NCBI GenBank assembly: GCA_937934745.1
Contig: CALGZC010000038.1
Coordinates: 99,623-163,622 of the forward strand
DNA: 64,000 nt
Origin: an uncultured Blastocatellia bacterium
Lineage (GTDB): Bacteria > Acidobacteriota > Blastocatellia > Chloracidobacteriales > Chloracidobacteriaceae
Reading direction: 5' to 3'
In this document: positions 17,282-27,528 of the stretch, piece after piece
How the letters are laid out: every line of letters begins with the position of its first letter
Numbering within the stretch: position 1 is the first letter of the stretch
Position numbers and translations under genes: made by a program
The notes under the pieces: model-generated
Seen by the model: the letters and a program-made list of their open reading frames with translations, nothing else
What the model was told of the DNA's origin: nothing
The model's database searches: none

Positions 17282-18652
17282 ATGCGTAAAAACTGGTTTG
17301 TTCACCGGCAGCAGGCCACCCTGTGTGGACTGGCAATCCTGGTCTGTGGTGGGTGGGTTTCAACTCCTGGGGGGTCAAGTCTGGTAGCGCAGCAGAAGCT
17401 GGATCTTAGCCCACGGGTGACGGTTGCCATTCGAGACGCGCGCCTCGTGACGGTCGGTGGTGATGTCATCGAACGCGGCACATTAGTCATCCGCGATGGC
17501 AAGATTACCGCCGTTGGCACTACGGCGACGATTCCGGCCGGGGCGCAGGTCATTGACGGCAGAGGTCTGACGGTCTATCCCGGCATGATTGACGCGGCCA
17601 CCTCACTGGGCCTGGTCGAAATTCCGGCCGTCGCAGCTACGGTCGATCAGGGTGAAGTGGGGGATTACAACCCCAACGCGCGAGCGCTGGTCGCGGTCAA
17701 TCCCCACAGCGCGCATGTGCGTGTTACACGCTACAACGGCATCACGACTGTGGCGACGATGCCCGATGGCGGGGTGATTTGCGGACAGGCGACACTCATC
17801 AACCTCTACGGCACATCGCCACAGGAAATGGCGGTCGTCCCCTCATTAGGACTTGTCGTCAACTTTCCACGTCTGAATCTGGGCGGTGGCGGCCCGTTTG
17901 CGGCCTTTCGCCAGCCGCCGCCAGCCAATATCGCGGAAGCGATTGCGGCGCGTGACCGGCGGGTTGAAGAACTACGCCAGGTATGGCGCGAGGCAGCCGA
18001 TTATCTGCGCGCCAAGGAAGCGGCAGCCGCCGACCCAAAGGTCCCGCGTCCGGCGACCAACGTCGTTTATGAGAGTCTGATTCCGACCTTGCGCCGCGAG
18101 ACGCCGGTTTTTTTCCGGGCCGACCGGGCGCAAGATATTCGCGCCGTTCTTGCCTTTGCTGAAGACATAGGGGTGCGCCCAATCATTGTTGGCGGCAATG
18201 ATGCCTGGATGTGCACCGCGGAACTCAAGGCGAAGCAAGTGCCGGTGATTCTGACCGGCGTCCTGGACCTACCGGCGCGCGAGGATGACCCCTACGATAT
18301 TCTCTATGAAAACGCCGCCAAGCTCCACCGAGCGGGCGTCAAGTTTTGTATTTCGACCGGCGACAACGGTGCCCACGTCCGCGACCTGCCGTACCATGCG
18401 GGGATGGCAGCGGCTTTTGGGCTTGATCCAAAGGCAGCTCTGCGCGCCGTGACACTTTCGGCGGCCGAAATTCTCGGCGTTGGTGACCGGTTAGGCTCGC
18501 TGGAGGTCGGTAAGATCGCTAACGTTGTCGTGGCGGATGGCGACTTGCTTGAACCCCGCACACGTGTCAAGTACGCCTTTATTGATGGACGGCCGGCGCA
18601 ATTGACGAGCCGCCACACCGAGCTTTACGAGCAGTTCAAAGAACGCCGATGA
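17282..18652 (+). CDS. Exported amidohydrolase-like protein without the HxH metal motif
   Basis: A 456-residue third paralogue, 6 bases behind the previous gene, with AAGGAG about 9 bases before its ATG. It has an N-terminal signal region, then [20 protein letters not shown], then [18 protein letters not shown], where the HxH pair is replaced by ATS, and the closing [22 protein letters not shown]. The barrel region has [20 protein letters not shown], parallel to VVFHADTEREIIRALDFAQE in the first paralogue. Paralogues one and three are thus more like each other than like the middle gene. Loss of the metal ligands suggests a binding, regulatory or heteromeric role beside the intact middle protein, though this is inference. 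Confidence 0.78.
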   Translation: MRKNWFVHRQQATLCGLAILVCGGWVSTPGGSSLVAQQKLDLSPRVTVAIRDARLVTVGGDVIERGTLVIRDGKITAVGTTATIPAGAQVIDGRGLTVYPGMIDAATSLGLVEIPAVAATVDQGEVGDYNPNARALVAVNPHSAHVRVTRYNGITTVATMPDGGVICGQATLINLYGTSPQEMAVVPSLGLVVNFPRLNLGGGGPFAAFRQPPPANIAEAIAARDRRVEELRQVWREAADYLRAKEAAAADPKVPRPATNVVYESLIPTLRRETPVFFRADRAQDIRAVLAFAEDIGVRPIIVGGNDAWMCTAELKAKQVPVILTGVLDLPAREDDPYDILYENAAKLHRAGVKFCISTGDNGAHVRDLPYHAGMAAAFGLDPKAALRAVTLSAAEILGVGDRLGSLEVGKIANVVVADGDLLEPRTRVKYAFIDGRPAQLTSRHTELYEQFKERR

Positions 18653-18840
18653 TGTAGCGGATGATGTATCGGCGGAAGGCCCCGGCGGTATCTTCTCGGC
18701 CTAGCCTCTTCGCCGAAGAGCTAATGCCACCTGACCTGTCAACAGATAGGGTCCTGTGGCAATGGACGTTCAGGCGTGAAAACGTCCCCGGCGTTCGGTC
18801 ACAGTTCGCCTGCGCGACCGACTACGACGGAACAACCTGT

Positions 18841-19656
18841 TTACCGAACAACATGTTCTGTGGACACGGGCTCGGCTTGCGTCGTCGGCTTTGACTTACG
18901 CCGATAGTCGCCGCGACTGAAATACTTTTCTAACCACACGTAGCAGCAAATAAAGAAGTACCGGCTGCCCATTTCTCGAATTTTGAGCTTGGCCAAACCC
19001 GTTCGCCGATTGCGCCAAGTAATCGGAATGACCGTCCAGGTGTATCCCCGCACAATGGCCTTGAGCGGGAGTTCAATCGTCAAGTTGAAGTGCGGTGAAA
19101 GAAATGGACGGCAGCCCTCAATGACCTCCCGGCGGTATGCCTTAAAGGCATTCGTCGTGTCGTTGAGGCGGATTCTGAACAGCAGACGGACGAAGGTATT
19201 GGCCAACCGGTTGAGAACGAACTTCACAAATGGATAATCAATCGTGCCACCGCCTTTAATAAACCGGCTACCGAAGACACATTCATACCCCCGATTGAGT
19301 TCACGCCAGTACCGGACGACATCCCGGCAGTCATCTGACTCATCGGCCATCATAATCACCACGGCATCCCCTCTGATGTGGTCAAAGCCATAGATGATGG
19401 CGCGACCAAAACCATGTTCGCCAAGGTTGCGCACGGGACGGAGCGTTGGGATGTCGGCGCAGGCCGACTGGAGAACCTCCCAGGTGGCGTCGGTACTGCC
19501 GTCATCCACGACGACAATTTCATGTGGAATGTTGTTCAGGCGCAGCTCAACGTGCAGGTGCTCGATCGTCGATCGAATACACCCGGCCTCATCCCGCGCC
19601 GGAATGACCACGGACAACAACGTCAGCGGTGGGAGGGTTGGGTCAGGTGCATGCAT
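18841..19656 (-). CDS. Glycosyltransferase family 2, dolichol-phosphate mannosyltransferase type
   Basis: A 271-residue GT-A fold transferase from the ATG at 19656 (an upstream TTG at 19701 would lengthen it). The opening LLSVVIPARDEAGCIRSTIE and EIVVVDDGSTDATWEV are typical of GT2; MMADESDD occupies the place of the metal-binding DxD. The N-terminal match to polyprenyl-phosphate mannose/glucose synthases is good, including the late NRRTGLAKLKIREMGSRYF segment. There is no C-terminal GtrA-like membrane domain; a single hydrophobic stretch (YFFICCYVWLEKYF) near the end may sit at the membrane. It probably makes a polyprenyl-phosphate sugar for glycoprotein or surface-glycan assembly. It converges with the amidohydrolase trio across 188 bases. 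Confidence 0.85.
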   Translation of the reverse strand: MHAPDPTLPPLTLLSVVIPARDEAGCIRSTIEHLHVELRLNNIPHEIVVVDDGSTDATWEVLQSACADIPTLRPVRNLGEHGFGRAIIYGFDHIRGDAVVIMMADESDDCRDVVRYWRELNRGYECVFGSRFIKGGGTIDYPFVKFVLNRLANTFVRLLFRIRLNDTTNAFKAYRREVIEGCRPFLSPHFNLTIELPLKAIVRGYTWTVIPITWRNRRTGLAKLKIREMGSRYFFICCYVWLEKYFSRGDYRRKSKPTTQAEPVSTEHVVR

Positions 19657-20798
19657 TAGACATGGAGAAGGCCCGGCTGATGCTCTCGCCTTCAGGCGCA
19701 ACAGGCTGCTTCGGCTTGGGTAACTTCGGTGGGTTCATTGCCTCCAAACACAATTGCCATCCACTTCCCCGTAGGCAGAACCTCCGCCCTTCCTGCTGGC
19801 GGACGGCTTGGTTATTGCCGGTGACTGTATGATAGTACAGCTCTACCGTCTTTGCTATTCCTCCCTCCCCTGAACGGCAGGCCCTGCTGCGCAGCATACT
19901 CCGGCAACCGGTGAAAGTTCCTGGATTGCTACACGACGGCCGATGTTAACTGCGGCGGCGGCAAACACACACATAGACCGCCTACCGATGGCCGACTCAC
20001 ACTCTCTCACGAAGTACACAAACGTTTTTTCGCCTATCAAAACTTCTCCGCCCATTCCTTTGATATTTTGTCCTGTCAAGTCAGTCGTCAATTCATCATT
20101 TCTTTCATAGAGTATTCATGATTATCACCGATAAAAGTTTCGGTAAACTGTCCAGCAGGTTTTCATTTTCTAGTCCAACTATGCACCATTTTTTTCAATC
20201 TAGAAAGTCAACAACGCCAAATTTAGTTACCTTGATCAGATGCATCCTAAGACGGCCGTTGCGCTCACCTGGGCAGACATTGCCACCTCATTCATGCTGC
20301 CGGACATCATTCAGTGAACATCACGTATGTTCACAGCGTGACGTTGTCATGGTATCAGATGCCCCTTGCTGAACCACCGGAGGGCTATGCAGTTCAGAGG
20401 CTGCCAGATGTTGAGACGGAATGGAGTCGGCGAACATGGCTCGGGAAGCTGACCGAAAGGCAAGCGTCGAGGTATTGCAAATGAGTATGGGGTTTGCAAG
20501 AAAACAGCGACACAACTTCGATGTCATAAGTAAACCAAAGCCCAAAGGCCGGTTGTGAGCATTGGGGTTTCCCTCTCATCTCCGAATGCAGCTTTAGAGG
20601 GATGCCAAGTCTGCCACCGGCAATGCCGCACCCCATAGTCACCCATAGTTGTGTGAAGACCACACAAGAAAATCGTTGACAAGCCCCCATCCTTTGTTTT
20701 TTCCATGGAGCGCACATAGTCACATTAGACTTAACGTCTTTCACATGCTTGATAGCCTATCTTGATTGACCTTTGTTTTTCAGGTTGAGGTAATTACC
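19657..20798. other. 1.1-kb spacer without a convincing gene, AT-richer than its surroundings
   Basis: This lies between the divergent glycosyltransferase and Oar-like receptor genes. From about 20000 on it is clearly AT-richer than neighbouring genes, with runs such as TTTTTT (20024-20029). The longest open frames (up to 116 codons, on the minus strand at 20394-20744) carry no motif I recognise and have atypical composition with many cysteines, so I do not call them. Small inverted repeats occur: CTGTA/TACAG at 19825-19840 and TGAACAT/ATGTTCA at 20315-20333. A TTGACA at 20676-20681 has no good -10 partner. The region could hold a long regulatory leader, a small RNA, or a fully decayed gene. 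Confidence 0.5.
20315..20333. promoter_or_regulatory. Perfect inverted repeat, possible operator
   Basis: TGAACAT and ATGTTCA form perfect seven-base arms around CACGT, about 470 bases before the start of the Oar-like receptor gene. The arms are symmetric enough to bind a dimeric regulator, but the distance is long and no regulator is encoded alongside. The nine-base gap between GAAC and GTTC does not fit a Gram-positive-type LexA box. Confidence 0.25.
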
Positions 20799-23700
20799 AT
20801 GAAGCATATTGTTATGCGGCTATTCGTCGGGCTATGCCTGATATGGCTAGCCCTGGCGTTGGTTTTCATTCAGGAGTCGGTGACGCAAGCACAAACAACG
20901 ACCGGCACCATTCTGGGAACGGTCATTCAGCGTGACAAAACACCTGTCCCCGGTGCGATTGTCCGCATCATCAATAAACTCAACGGTTTAACACGTGTTG
21001 CGCGCACCGACGCCGGCGGTGTCTATCGGTTTGATCTCATCCTGCCGGGTCTTTATGACATTCGTGCGCAAGCCGACGGTTTCCGCGAAAACGCCATCGA
21101 AAACTTCGTCGTTGAAGTCAACCGCGAGAAAATCATCCAACCGCCGCCCATTGTGCTTGAACCACCGACGGCTCCTGCCCCGGCGCCAGCCGCTCCGGCG
21201 CCATCGGGCGCTCTGCCGCTGCCAACGCCGGGCACGACGCAGGCCAACATCGCCGATCCGGCGTTGCGCGGTAGCGCGACAGCGGAATTTATCCTCGCGT
21301 TGCCATTGCGCGGTATCCGCAACTTCGACACTTTCGCATTGCTCGCGCCAGGCGTCGCGCCCCCGCCCGCTTTCTTTGGCGCCAATGGCCCGGGCATCGG
21401 CCCGAATGTCGGCAGCGGCGATTTTGTGGTCAACGGCATCCGAGCGCGCGGCAACAACTTCACCATTGACGGCGCTGACACCAACGATCAGGAAGCCGGC
21501 GGGCGGCGGCGCGGCTACGTGGCGACGGCGCCCCAAACCATCGAGAGCTTGCGGGAGTTCCAGATTACGACGCTCCTGGCCGATGCCGAAAGCGGACGCA
21601 ATGGCGGCGGTCAAATCAACGTCGTGTCGCGGACGGGTGAAAACGAGTTGCACGGCAACCTGTATTCGTTTTTCAACGACGCGCGGTTGAATGCGCGCGA
21701 CCCGTTTGATTTCCGCGCCGGCTCGGTGCGCATCGGCAAGCCGGCCTTTACCCGTCACCAATCGGGCGCGACGCTGGGCGGGCCGCTCATTCGCAACCGG
21801 TGGCACTTCTTTACGGCGTTTGAGCGGATCGGCGTCAACCGCACCCAGGCGACGCACTTTGCCGTGCCGACGCCGGCCGAGCGCGCGGCGGCGTTGGCGC
21901 TGGCCAGCCCGCCAAGCCTGCTCGGACGGGATTTGCTCGACCTCTACCCCTTGCCCAACAACCCCGGCGGGCCGCATGGCGCGAACACGCTGACCCAGTT
22001 TTTGGCCGGCAATGGCGCGGCGACGCTGTTTTCCATCCGCAGCGATTACCAGTTCGAGCCGTTCGGTCGCCCGACGCTGTTTACGGCGCGCTATAACCTA
22101 AGCGATGATCGGGGGCGTCTGCCCAACGTCGGCGACGCCATTAACTCGGGCGTGGATTCGCGCACGCGCGCCCACAACGTCGCGCTGGATTTCACCACGC
22201 GCCTCTCCGACGCTTTCTCAAATCAGTTGCGCCTATCTTACGGCCGGCAGCGGCTGGGCTTTGATGAAATTCCAAGCAGCCCCTTCATCTTTCAAACGCG
22301 CTCGATTGGCGTGGACCTGACCGGCGACGGCATTCCTGATGGACGCAGCGGCCCGCTTGGGCGCGTCGCGGCGCTCCCCTACAGCAGCATCGGGGTCGAT
22401 CCGAGCATTTTCCCGCAGGGGCGCGTCACTAATACAATCCAAGTCGCGGACACGTTCATCTGGAACCACGGCCCCGGCGCGCTCAAGGCCGGCGCGGATA
22501 TCCGCGTCATCCGCTCCAATAGCTTCGCCGATCTCAACTACCGGCTAACCCTCAGCTTCGCCCCGGGCATCGTCATCTCGCCCTCGGGCGCCTTCCGCTA
22601 TGCCAGCGGCATTGATTTTGTTGGCTTGGGGCTGCCGTCCGACATTCGACAAACCTTCGTGCAGGAACGAAACTCGGCGCTTGACCTCCGTACAACGGAA
22701 TACAACTTCTTCGTCAGCGAAACACTGCGGCTTGGCTCACGGGTTGTAGTGCGCGGCGGGGCGCGGTATGAGCTTAACACCGTGCCGGAAACCGGGGATG
22801 AGCGGCTGCGCCGGCAACTTGCCGTCCGCCCGGAGGATTTTCCGGTCGCACCGGGTGATCAGCCCCGCGCGACTGCCTTCTTTGCAGCGCTTAGCAACTA
22901 CCGGGAATTTGTTAATGAACGCCGTGGCATATACGATCCGTCACGCACGAACATCGCCGGACGCGCGGGGTTAGCGTGGGATGTTTTTGGCACCGGACAA
23001 ACGGCTGTGCGCGCCGGGTACGGCACGTTTTACGACATCATCCCGCTGACAATTGTCGGGCAATCGCGGAACTTGTTCCCGAACAGCACACAGGCCAACT
23101 TCCGGTCAGGCATTGTTTTTCCTGACATCTTGCGCTCGAACCCGGCGATTTTCCTCGGGCCATCCGGCGGCGGCGCCTGTGGCGGGCGGGTTCCCCGGCT
23201 GCCCAATGCCATAGGCGAGCAAATGCTGACGGCGACGGGCTGCGCGCCAGTCATTGTCGGCTCGCCGGCCCTGTTTCTGGGCGACCTGTTTGACCGGCGA
23301 AACTTTGCGCTGGCGTTTACCCTGCCGCGCCGCGCCATGAGGGTCGCGCGGGTTCACCAGGTCTCGCTTTCGGTCGAGCAAGCCCTGGCTGATCGTTTAA
23401 TTGCGACGGTCGCCTATGTCGGCACGTTCGGCAGCGGCATCATTCGCCCCGGCACGCCCAATGGCGGGGCGCTCACGCCGCTGTATTACGCTCAGGCCGG
23501 TCCAGGACAGCCATTCGACGCAGTGTTTGTTCTTCAGCGCCGAAATGACGGCCGCGCCGGGGCGATTTCAGATTTTTCGACCGATGCCAGCACACGCTAC
23601 CATGCGCTCCAGGTCAGCGTTCGGCAGCGGTACGCCTCTGGGCTGGCGTTTCAATCCGCCTACACCTGGTCGCATGCCATTGACAGCATTTCTGACCTCT

Positions 23701-24314
23701 TCGACACGGCCAGCAATGCCAATCGGTCGCAAATCGAGCTGGACATCCCGAATATCGTTCGGCTCGAGCGCGGCAGCGCCTCATTCGATCTTCGGCACCG
23801 GTTCACAACTGCCGTCCAGTACGACCTGCCCTGGATGGCCGCAAACCCCTGGCTGGGGGGCTTTCAGGTTTCAGGCATTATCACGCTCCAAACGGGGCAG
23901 CCCTTCACCGTCATCACGGGATTGGATACCAACCGTGACGGCAACCGTACCGACCGACTTGTCACGACCCAGGGGTTGATCCGGCGCCGGCGTGGGGCGC
24001 AACAGCTTGCCATTGCTCCGGGCGTCAACCCGTTGGCGCTCACCGCCTTCAACCTGACCCAGCCGGGCGAGGGCCTGGTGGGGCGCAACACCTTCCGCGC
24101 GCCGGGCGTGGCGCTCGTGGACGCTGCCGTCACCAAACGTTTTTCCTTTTCAGAGCGATTCGCGCTGCTCCTGCGCGTTGAGGCCTTCAACCTTTTCAAC
24201 CGGAGCCACTTCGGCATACCGGTGCGTATTCTCGAGGCGCCGGCTTTTGGACGCGCCGTCGCCACGGCGGTGCCGCCACGGCAAATCCAATTTGCCGTGA
24301 AGTTCCAGTTCTAA
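20799..24314 (+). CDS. Oar-like TonB-dependent outer-membrane receptor
   Basis: A 1171-residue outer-membrane protein. The ATG at 20799 has TTGAGG about 8 bases upstream and opens a signal peptide (MRLFVGLCLIWLALALVF). Residues 35-125 form a carboxypeptidase-regulatory-like domain (TILGTVIQRDKTPVPGAIVR, then GVYRFDLILPGLYDIRAQA), followed by a Pro/Ala-rich linker. The plug domain spans about 150-290 (GDFVVNGIRARGNNFTIDG; RNGGGQINVVSRTG). The rest is beta-barrel ending in IQFAVKFQF, an aromatic-terminated strand as expected for BAM-assembled proteins. This architecture is abundant in Acidobacteriota, where such receptors are thought to take up large or polymeric substrates. No SusD-like partner or TonB box is evident. 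The stop codon overlaps that of the convergent kinase gene by 4 bases. Confidence 0.92.
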   Translation: MKHIVMRLFVGLCLIWLALALVFIQESVTQAQTTTGTILGTVIQRDKTPVPGAIVRIINKLNGLTRVARTDAGGVYRFDLILPGLYDIRAQADGFRENAIENFVVEVNREKIIQPPPIVLEPPTAPAPAPAAPAPSGALPLPTPGTTQANIADPALRGSATAEFILALPLRGIRNFDTFALLAPGVAPPPAFFGANGPGIGPNVGSGDFVVNGIRARGNNFTIDGADTNDQEAGGRRRGYVATAPQTIESLREFQITTLLADAESGRNGGGQINVVSRTGENELHGNLYSFFNDARLNARDPFDFRAGSVRIGKPAFTRHQSGATLGGPLIRNRWHFFTAFERIGVNRTQATHFAVPTPAERAAALALASPPSLLGRDLLDLYPLPNNPGGPHGANTLTQFLAGNGAATLFSIRSDYQFEPFGRPTLFTARYNLSDDRGRLPNVGDAINSGVDSRTRAHNVALDFTTRLSDAFSNQLRLSYGRQRLGFDEIPSSPFIFQTRSIGVDLTGDGIPDGRSGPLGRVAALPYSSIGVDPSIFPQGRVTNTIQVADTFIWNHGPGALKAGADIRVIRSNSFADLNYRLTLSFAPGIVISPSGAFRYASGIDFVGLGLPSDIRQTFVQERNSALDLRTTEYNFFVSETLRLGSRVVVRGGARYELNTVPETGDERLRRQLAVRPEDFPVAPGDQPRATAFFAALSNYREFVNERRGIYDPSRTNIAGRAGLAWDVFGTGQTAVRAGYGTFYDIIPLTIVGQSRNLFPNSTQANFRSGIVFPDILRSNPAIFLGPSGGGACGGRVPRLPNAIGEQMLTATGCAPVIVGSPALFLGDLFDRRNFALAFTLPRRAMRVARVHQVSLSVEQALADRLIATVAYVGTFGSGIIRPGTPNGGALTPLYYAQAGPGQPFDAVFVLQRRNDGRAGAISDFSTDASTRYHALQVSVRQRYASGLAFQSAYTWSHAIDSISDLFDTASNANRSQIELDIPNIVRLERGSASFDLRHRFTTAVQYDLPWMAANPWLGGFQVSGIITLQTGQPFTVITGLDTNRDGNRTDRLVTTQGLIRRRRGAQQLAIAPGVNPLALTAFNLTQPGEGLVGRNTFRAPGVALVDAAVTKRFSFSERFALLLRVEAFNLFNRSHFGIPVRILEAPAFGRAVATAVPPRQIQFAVKFQF

Positions 24315-25729
24315 CTCAGTTGTAAGGGCAGGCGGACGGTGAAGGTCGTCCCCTGCCCGACGACGCTTTCAACCGAGATGCGTCCGCGATGGGCTGTTAC
24401 AATCCGCTTGACAATCGCAAGCCCGAGTCCAAAGCCCAGATCGTCGCGCGACCCACCCTGACAGTAGGGTTCAAACATCACGGCCTGGAATTCGGGTGGA
24501 ATGCCGCACCCCGTATCGGCGATACTTACCGTGATCCACTCGCCGTCCGTTGCGCCGCAGACCGAAATGCAGCCGCCTTCCGGGGTGAACTTGACGGCAT
24601 TGGAGAGCAGATTGGAAAACGCACGTTCCAGCTTCGGGGCGTCCCCAACGAAAGGTGGCAGGTCCTCGGGAAGCTCCACATTCAACGTAATGCCTTTGTT
24701 CTGCGCCTGGAGGGTGATTTCGTCGAGACAGCGTCGCAACAATACGATTGGGAACACAACGCCCTTGAGCAAGGTCATGCCGGCTTGGTTGGAGCGAAAT
24801 AACTCAAGCAAGTCGCCGGCGAGCTGCGTGACCTTGCTGAGACCCTGGCGGGCCAGGGCGATCAGGTCCTGTAGGTCTTCATTGGCGCAGGCATCGTGCT
24901 GCTCAAGGACATCCAGGGCGATTTGCACGGATGTCAGGGGCGACCGGATATCGTGGGCGACCATGGCGGTGAAGTCCTCGCGCAACCGTTCTGTCGCCTT
25001 ACGCTCCGTTACATCTCGGATCAGGGCAACGAACGCCCCGGCACCGTCTGGGATAATACGCGCCTCGAAGTCACGCCAGGTCCCGGTGCAAGGCGCACGG
25101 TACTCAAAAACCTGTTGGTCTTGTTTCTGAAGCGCCTTCAGGAGCGGGACGACGGCTTCGGTAGGGAAGATGTCGGCCAGTTGCATGTCCGGCGTCAGGG
25201 CTAGCTCAGCCATTTCCAACGGACATCGTTCACTCGGCTTGAAGTAGAGGATTCGGCCGTCGCTGCGGACGCGGATCACCATGTCCGGCAGCACATCTAT
25301 CAGCATGCGATACTGCATCTCGCGCGCCTGGAGCTCGGCCGCGTTCTGTGCAGCGCGAATCAGATAGCGCAGGCGATGGTCGAGTAATTTGAGATTAATG
25401 GGCTTGGCAATAAAATCCGTTGCGCCGGCAGCAAAGGCCCCGTCAATTACCGGCTCAATGTCATAGGCAGTCATCAGCAAAATCGGCAATCTGGCGCCGC
25501 CTGGCCGCAGTCGCATTTGGCGACAGACTTCCAAACCCGATCCATCCGGCAGCATGGCATCAACCAGCATCGCATCCGGCAGCCCCTGCTGCCCGCGGAC
25601 AAACGCCTCTGCAACACCGACTGCACTCCAAACACAATAGCCCTGCTGCTCTAAAAAACGCGCAAGCAACTGCCGTTGTAAGGCATCGTCCTCAACAACC
25701 AGAACTATCAGCGGTGAATCGGGCGGCAT
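24311..25729 (-). CDS. Hybrid sensor kinase: receiver - PAS - HisKA - ATPase
   Basis: A 472-residue cytosolic protein with no membrane segment. Residues 7-125 form a receiver domain with the acidic pocket VVEDDA, phospho-acceptor D57 (MLVDAMLPDGSG) and K109 (FIAKP). A PAS-like domain spans about 138-245 (LIDVLPDMVIRVRSDGRILY). The dimerisation domain has H259 in MVAHDIRSPLTS. The ATPase part has the N box LSNAVKFTPEGG, G1 DTGCGIPPE and G2 GFGLGLAIVKRIV. Placing the receiver first suggests it is itself controlled by another kinase and passes phosphate on, with no response regulator gene next to it. The start is set at the ATG at 25729, directly before the receiver. It is divergent from the TPR gene, with 79 bases between starts. 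Confidence 0.92.
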   Translation of the reverse strand: MPPDSPLIVLVVEDDALQRQLLARFLEQQGYCVWSAVGVAEAFVRGQQGLPDAMLVDAMLPDGSGLEVCRQMRLRPGGARLPILLMTAYDIEPVIDGAFAAGATDFIAKPINLKLLDHRLRYLIRAAQNAAELQAREMQYRMLIDVLPDMVIRVRSDGRILYFKPSERCPLEMAELALTPDMQLADIFPTEAVVPLLKALQKQDQQVFEYRAPCTGTWRDFEARIIPDGAGAFVALIRDVTERKATERLREDFTAMVAHDIRSPLTSVQIALDVLEQHDACANEDLQDLIALARQGLSKVTQLAGDLLELFRSNQAGMTLLKGVVFPIVLLRRCLDEITLQAQNKGITLNVELPEDLPPFVGDAPKLERAFSNLLSNAVKFTPEGGCISVCGATDGEWITVSIADTGCGIPPEFQAVMFEPYCQGGSRDDLGFGLGLAIVKRIVTAHRGRISVESVVGQGTTFTVRLPLQLS

Positions 25730-25808
25730 AGCGATGCAGAAAAAGTAACGGCAAGATGGTAGCATGCGCCATCAAGCAAGCGAACTGCGAGCTGGAGGTA
25801 TCACTCTC

Positions 25809-27089
25809 GTGCGTTGTTGTCGGTTATCGCTCTGGTGGCTTCTCACGCTTAGCTGGGTCGTCAGCACTGGATGGGAAACCATCCTGGCAATGGCACAGCA
25901 GCCTTCGCACGTTGAACAACAGGATGCCAGGGTGCAGGAAGCGTTTGAACGTTTACGCACCGCCGGCTTTGATGCCCTCTATAACCTCGACTACCGCCAG
26001 GCGCGCACCGCGTTTGAAGAACTCACCCAGCTTTATCCGACGCACCCGGCCGGCTACCTCTACCTTACCAACTGCATGTGGGCTGAGAAGCTGTACCGAA
26101 TGCGCCGCCTACAAGCGACAACATACGCCGGCACCTCCTTCTTTGCAGATACGAAGGAAACCTTTGATCACGACTTCGACCGACGTTACCGAGACGCCAT
26201 TGGCAGAGTCCTGCAAGTTGCCGATGCGCGGCTGCAAGCGAACCCGCGCGATACGGTTGCTTTGTACTACAAAGGTGCTGCCCACGGTCTGCTCGGCGCT
26301 TACGAAGCGACGGTCACCCGCGCCTTCTTCGCCGCCCTCAGTTACACCAACAAGTCGGTCTCCCTGCACTGTGAAGTACTCAAACTCGACCCTACTTACA
26401 TAGATGCCAATCTCTCAATTGGCCTTTACAACTATGTGGTCGGATCCCTCCCACTGCCGATCAAAATCATTGCTGCGCTGGGGGGCATCCGCGGCTCGAA
26501 AAAACACGGTCTGGCCCTGATTACCAAGGTAGCCAACGAAGGACGAACGGCGCGCGATGCTGCGCGACTCCTGTTGGTCGCACTGTACAAACGTGAGAAG
26601 CAGTATGCCGAGGCGCTGTCTCATTTAGAGGTGTTTACAAGGCAATACCGTGCCAACCATGTGGCCCGCCTCGAGTTGGCTGACACACTGGTGCGCTTAG
26701 GGCGCGTTGCGGAAAGCATCGCCATCTTTGAACAGTTAATCGAAGACCCATCCACCGGCACGTACCGGGACGCCATCGAGTACCAGTTGGGTGACGCCCT
26801 GCTTTCGGTCGGGCGTATCGAGGAAGCGGCAACACACTTGCGCACCGTCCTCAACCTGCCCGGTGCGAACCCTGACCTGGTGACGCTGGCCCAGTTGCGA
26901 CTTGGGGAAGCCCATGACATTGCCGGATGCCGTGCCGAGGCAGTCGTCGCGTACCGCGCCGTTCTCCAAAAACGCAATGTTTTTGATTCCCATGCCCGTG
27001 CGCAGGCGAATTTGAAAAAACCCTACGCTCTGCCAACATCCAACACGTTACCTCCCGCAGTTCAGACTGACCAAGACGGTCAGCTATGA
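25809..27089 (+). CDS. Exported TPR-repeat protein
   Basis: A 426-residue protein. The GTG at 25809 is chosen because GGAGG lies 9 bases before it and a signal peptide follows ([17 protein letters not shown]); the upstream ATG at 25764 would overlap the longest form of the divergent kinase gene. The mature protein is largely helical with tetratricopeptide-type repeats: [20 protein letters not shown] near the N-terminus, then [40 protein letters not shown] and [19 protein letters not shown] at the C-terminal end. The middle ([20 protein letters not shown]) is conserved in a family of exported acidobacterial TPR proteins. It presumably scaffolds protein contacts in the periplasm. Its TGA overlaps the ATG of the next gene. 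Confidence 0.75.
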   Translation: MRCCRLSLWWLLTLSWVVSTGWETILAMAQQPSHVEQQDARVQEAFERLRTAGFDALYNLDYRQARTAFEELTQLYPTHPAGYLYLTNCMWAEKLYRMRRLQATTYAGTSFFADTKETFDHDFDRRYRDAIGRVLQVADARLQANPRDTVALYYKGAAHGLLGAYEATVTRAFFAALSYTNKSVSLHCEVLKLDPTYIDANLSIGLYNYVVGSLPLPIKIIAALGGIRGSKKHGLALITKVANEGRTARDAARLLLVALYKREKQYAEALSHLEVFTRQYRANHVARLELADTLVRLGRVAESIAIFEQLIEDPSTGTYRDAIEYQLGDALLSVGRIEEAATHLRTVLNLPGANPDLVTLAQLRLGEAHDIAGCRAEAVVAYRAVLQKRNVFDSHARAQANLKKPYALPTSNTLPPAVQTDQDGQL

Positions 27090-27274
27090 CGCATCGGAAG
27101 CCATATCTGCCCGAGAAAGTCTGTCCGATCTGCGGGCGACCTTTCGCCTGGCGCAAAAAATGGCGCCACACCTGGGAGCAGGTTGTTTATTGCTCGCGGG
27201 CCTGTGCCGAGCACAAACGGCGTTCCCACGCCGGGGCAACATCGTGTGCAACTAGGCAAGGCGGGGAGAAGTGA
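27086..27274 (+). CDS. DUF2256 small zinc-ribbon protein
   Basis: A 62-residue protein whose ATG overlaps the preceding stop (ATGA), indicating coupled translation. It has two paired cysteine knuckles, [20 protein letters not shown] and [13 protein letters not shown], exactly the DUF2256 pattern. Family members are often found near photolyase/cryptochrome genes; none is here. The last 15 residues are not conserved. The zinc site is seen in sequence; the function is unknown. Confidence 0.85.
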   Translation: MTHRKPYLPEKVCPICGRPFAWRKKWRHTWEQVVYCSRACAEHKRRSHAGATSCATRQGGEK

Positions 27275-27528
27275 CCATCTCCCGAACGGCCCTGATTCCC
27301 CAGAGATCGCCGGCACCAGACCATCTTGCGTTCAACGTGGACTTTTGACTTGCATTGTGCCGGCTCCGGTGGCAGGATGCGTGGAATGAAACCTAGCCTT
27401 CCGCTTCTAAACCATAATCGGCAAAACGCGCCCCCGCTCACTGACCTTGCTCACGTAGCCCAGCACGCCCGGCATCCCTCGCGAATTTGTGCAGCTAGGT
27501 CAAAACTCTAAACACCCTAGGTATCTTC

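Noticed and set aside
18706..18720. CTCTTC-GCC-GAAGAG hairpin between the amidohydrolase trio and the glycosyltransferase as terminator
   Set aside because: No T-run follows on either strand, so an intrinsic terminator cannot be supported.
20315..20333. LexA-type SOS box reading of the TGAACAT/ATGTTCA repeat
   Set aside because: Spacing between GAAC and GTTC is nine bases instead of four, and no SOS gene is adjacent; kept only as a generic operator candidate.
20394..20744. 116-codon minus-strand frame in the AT-richer gap
   Set aside because: No recognisable motif, cysteine-rich odd composition, no ribosome site; kept only as a possible decayed trace in the region note.
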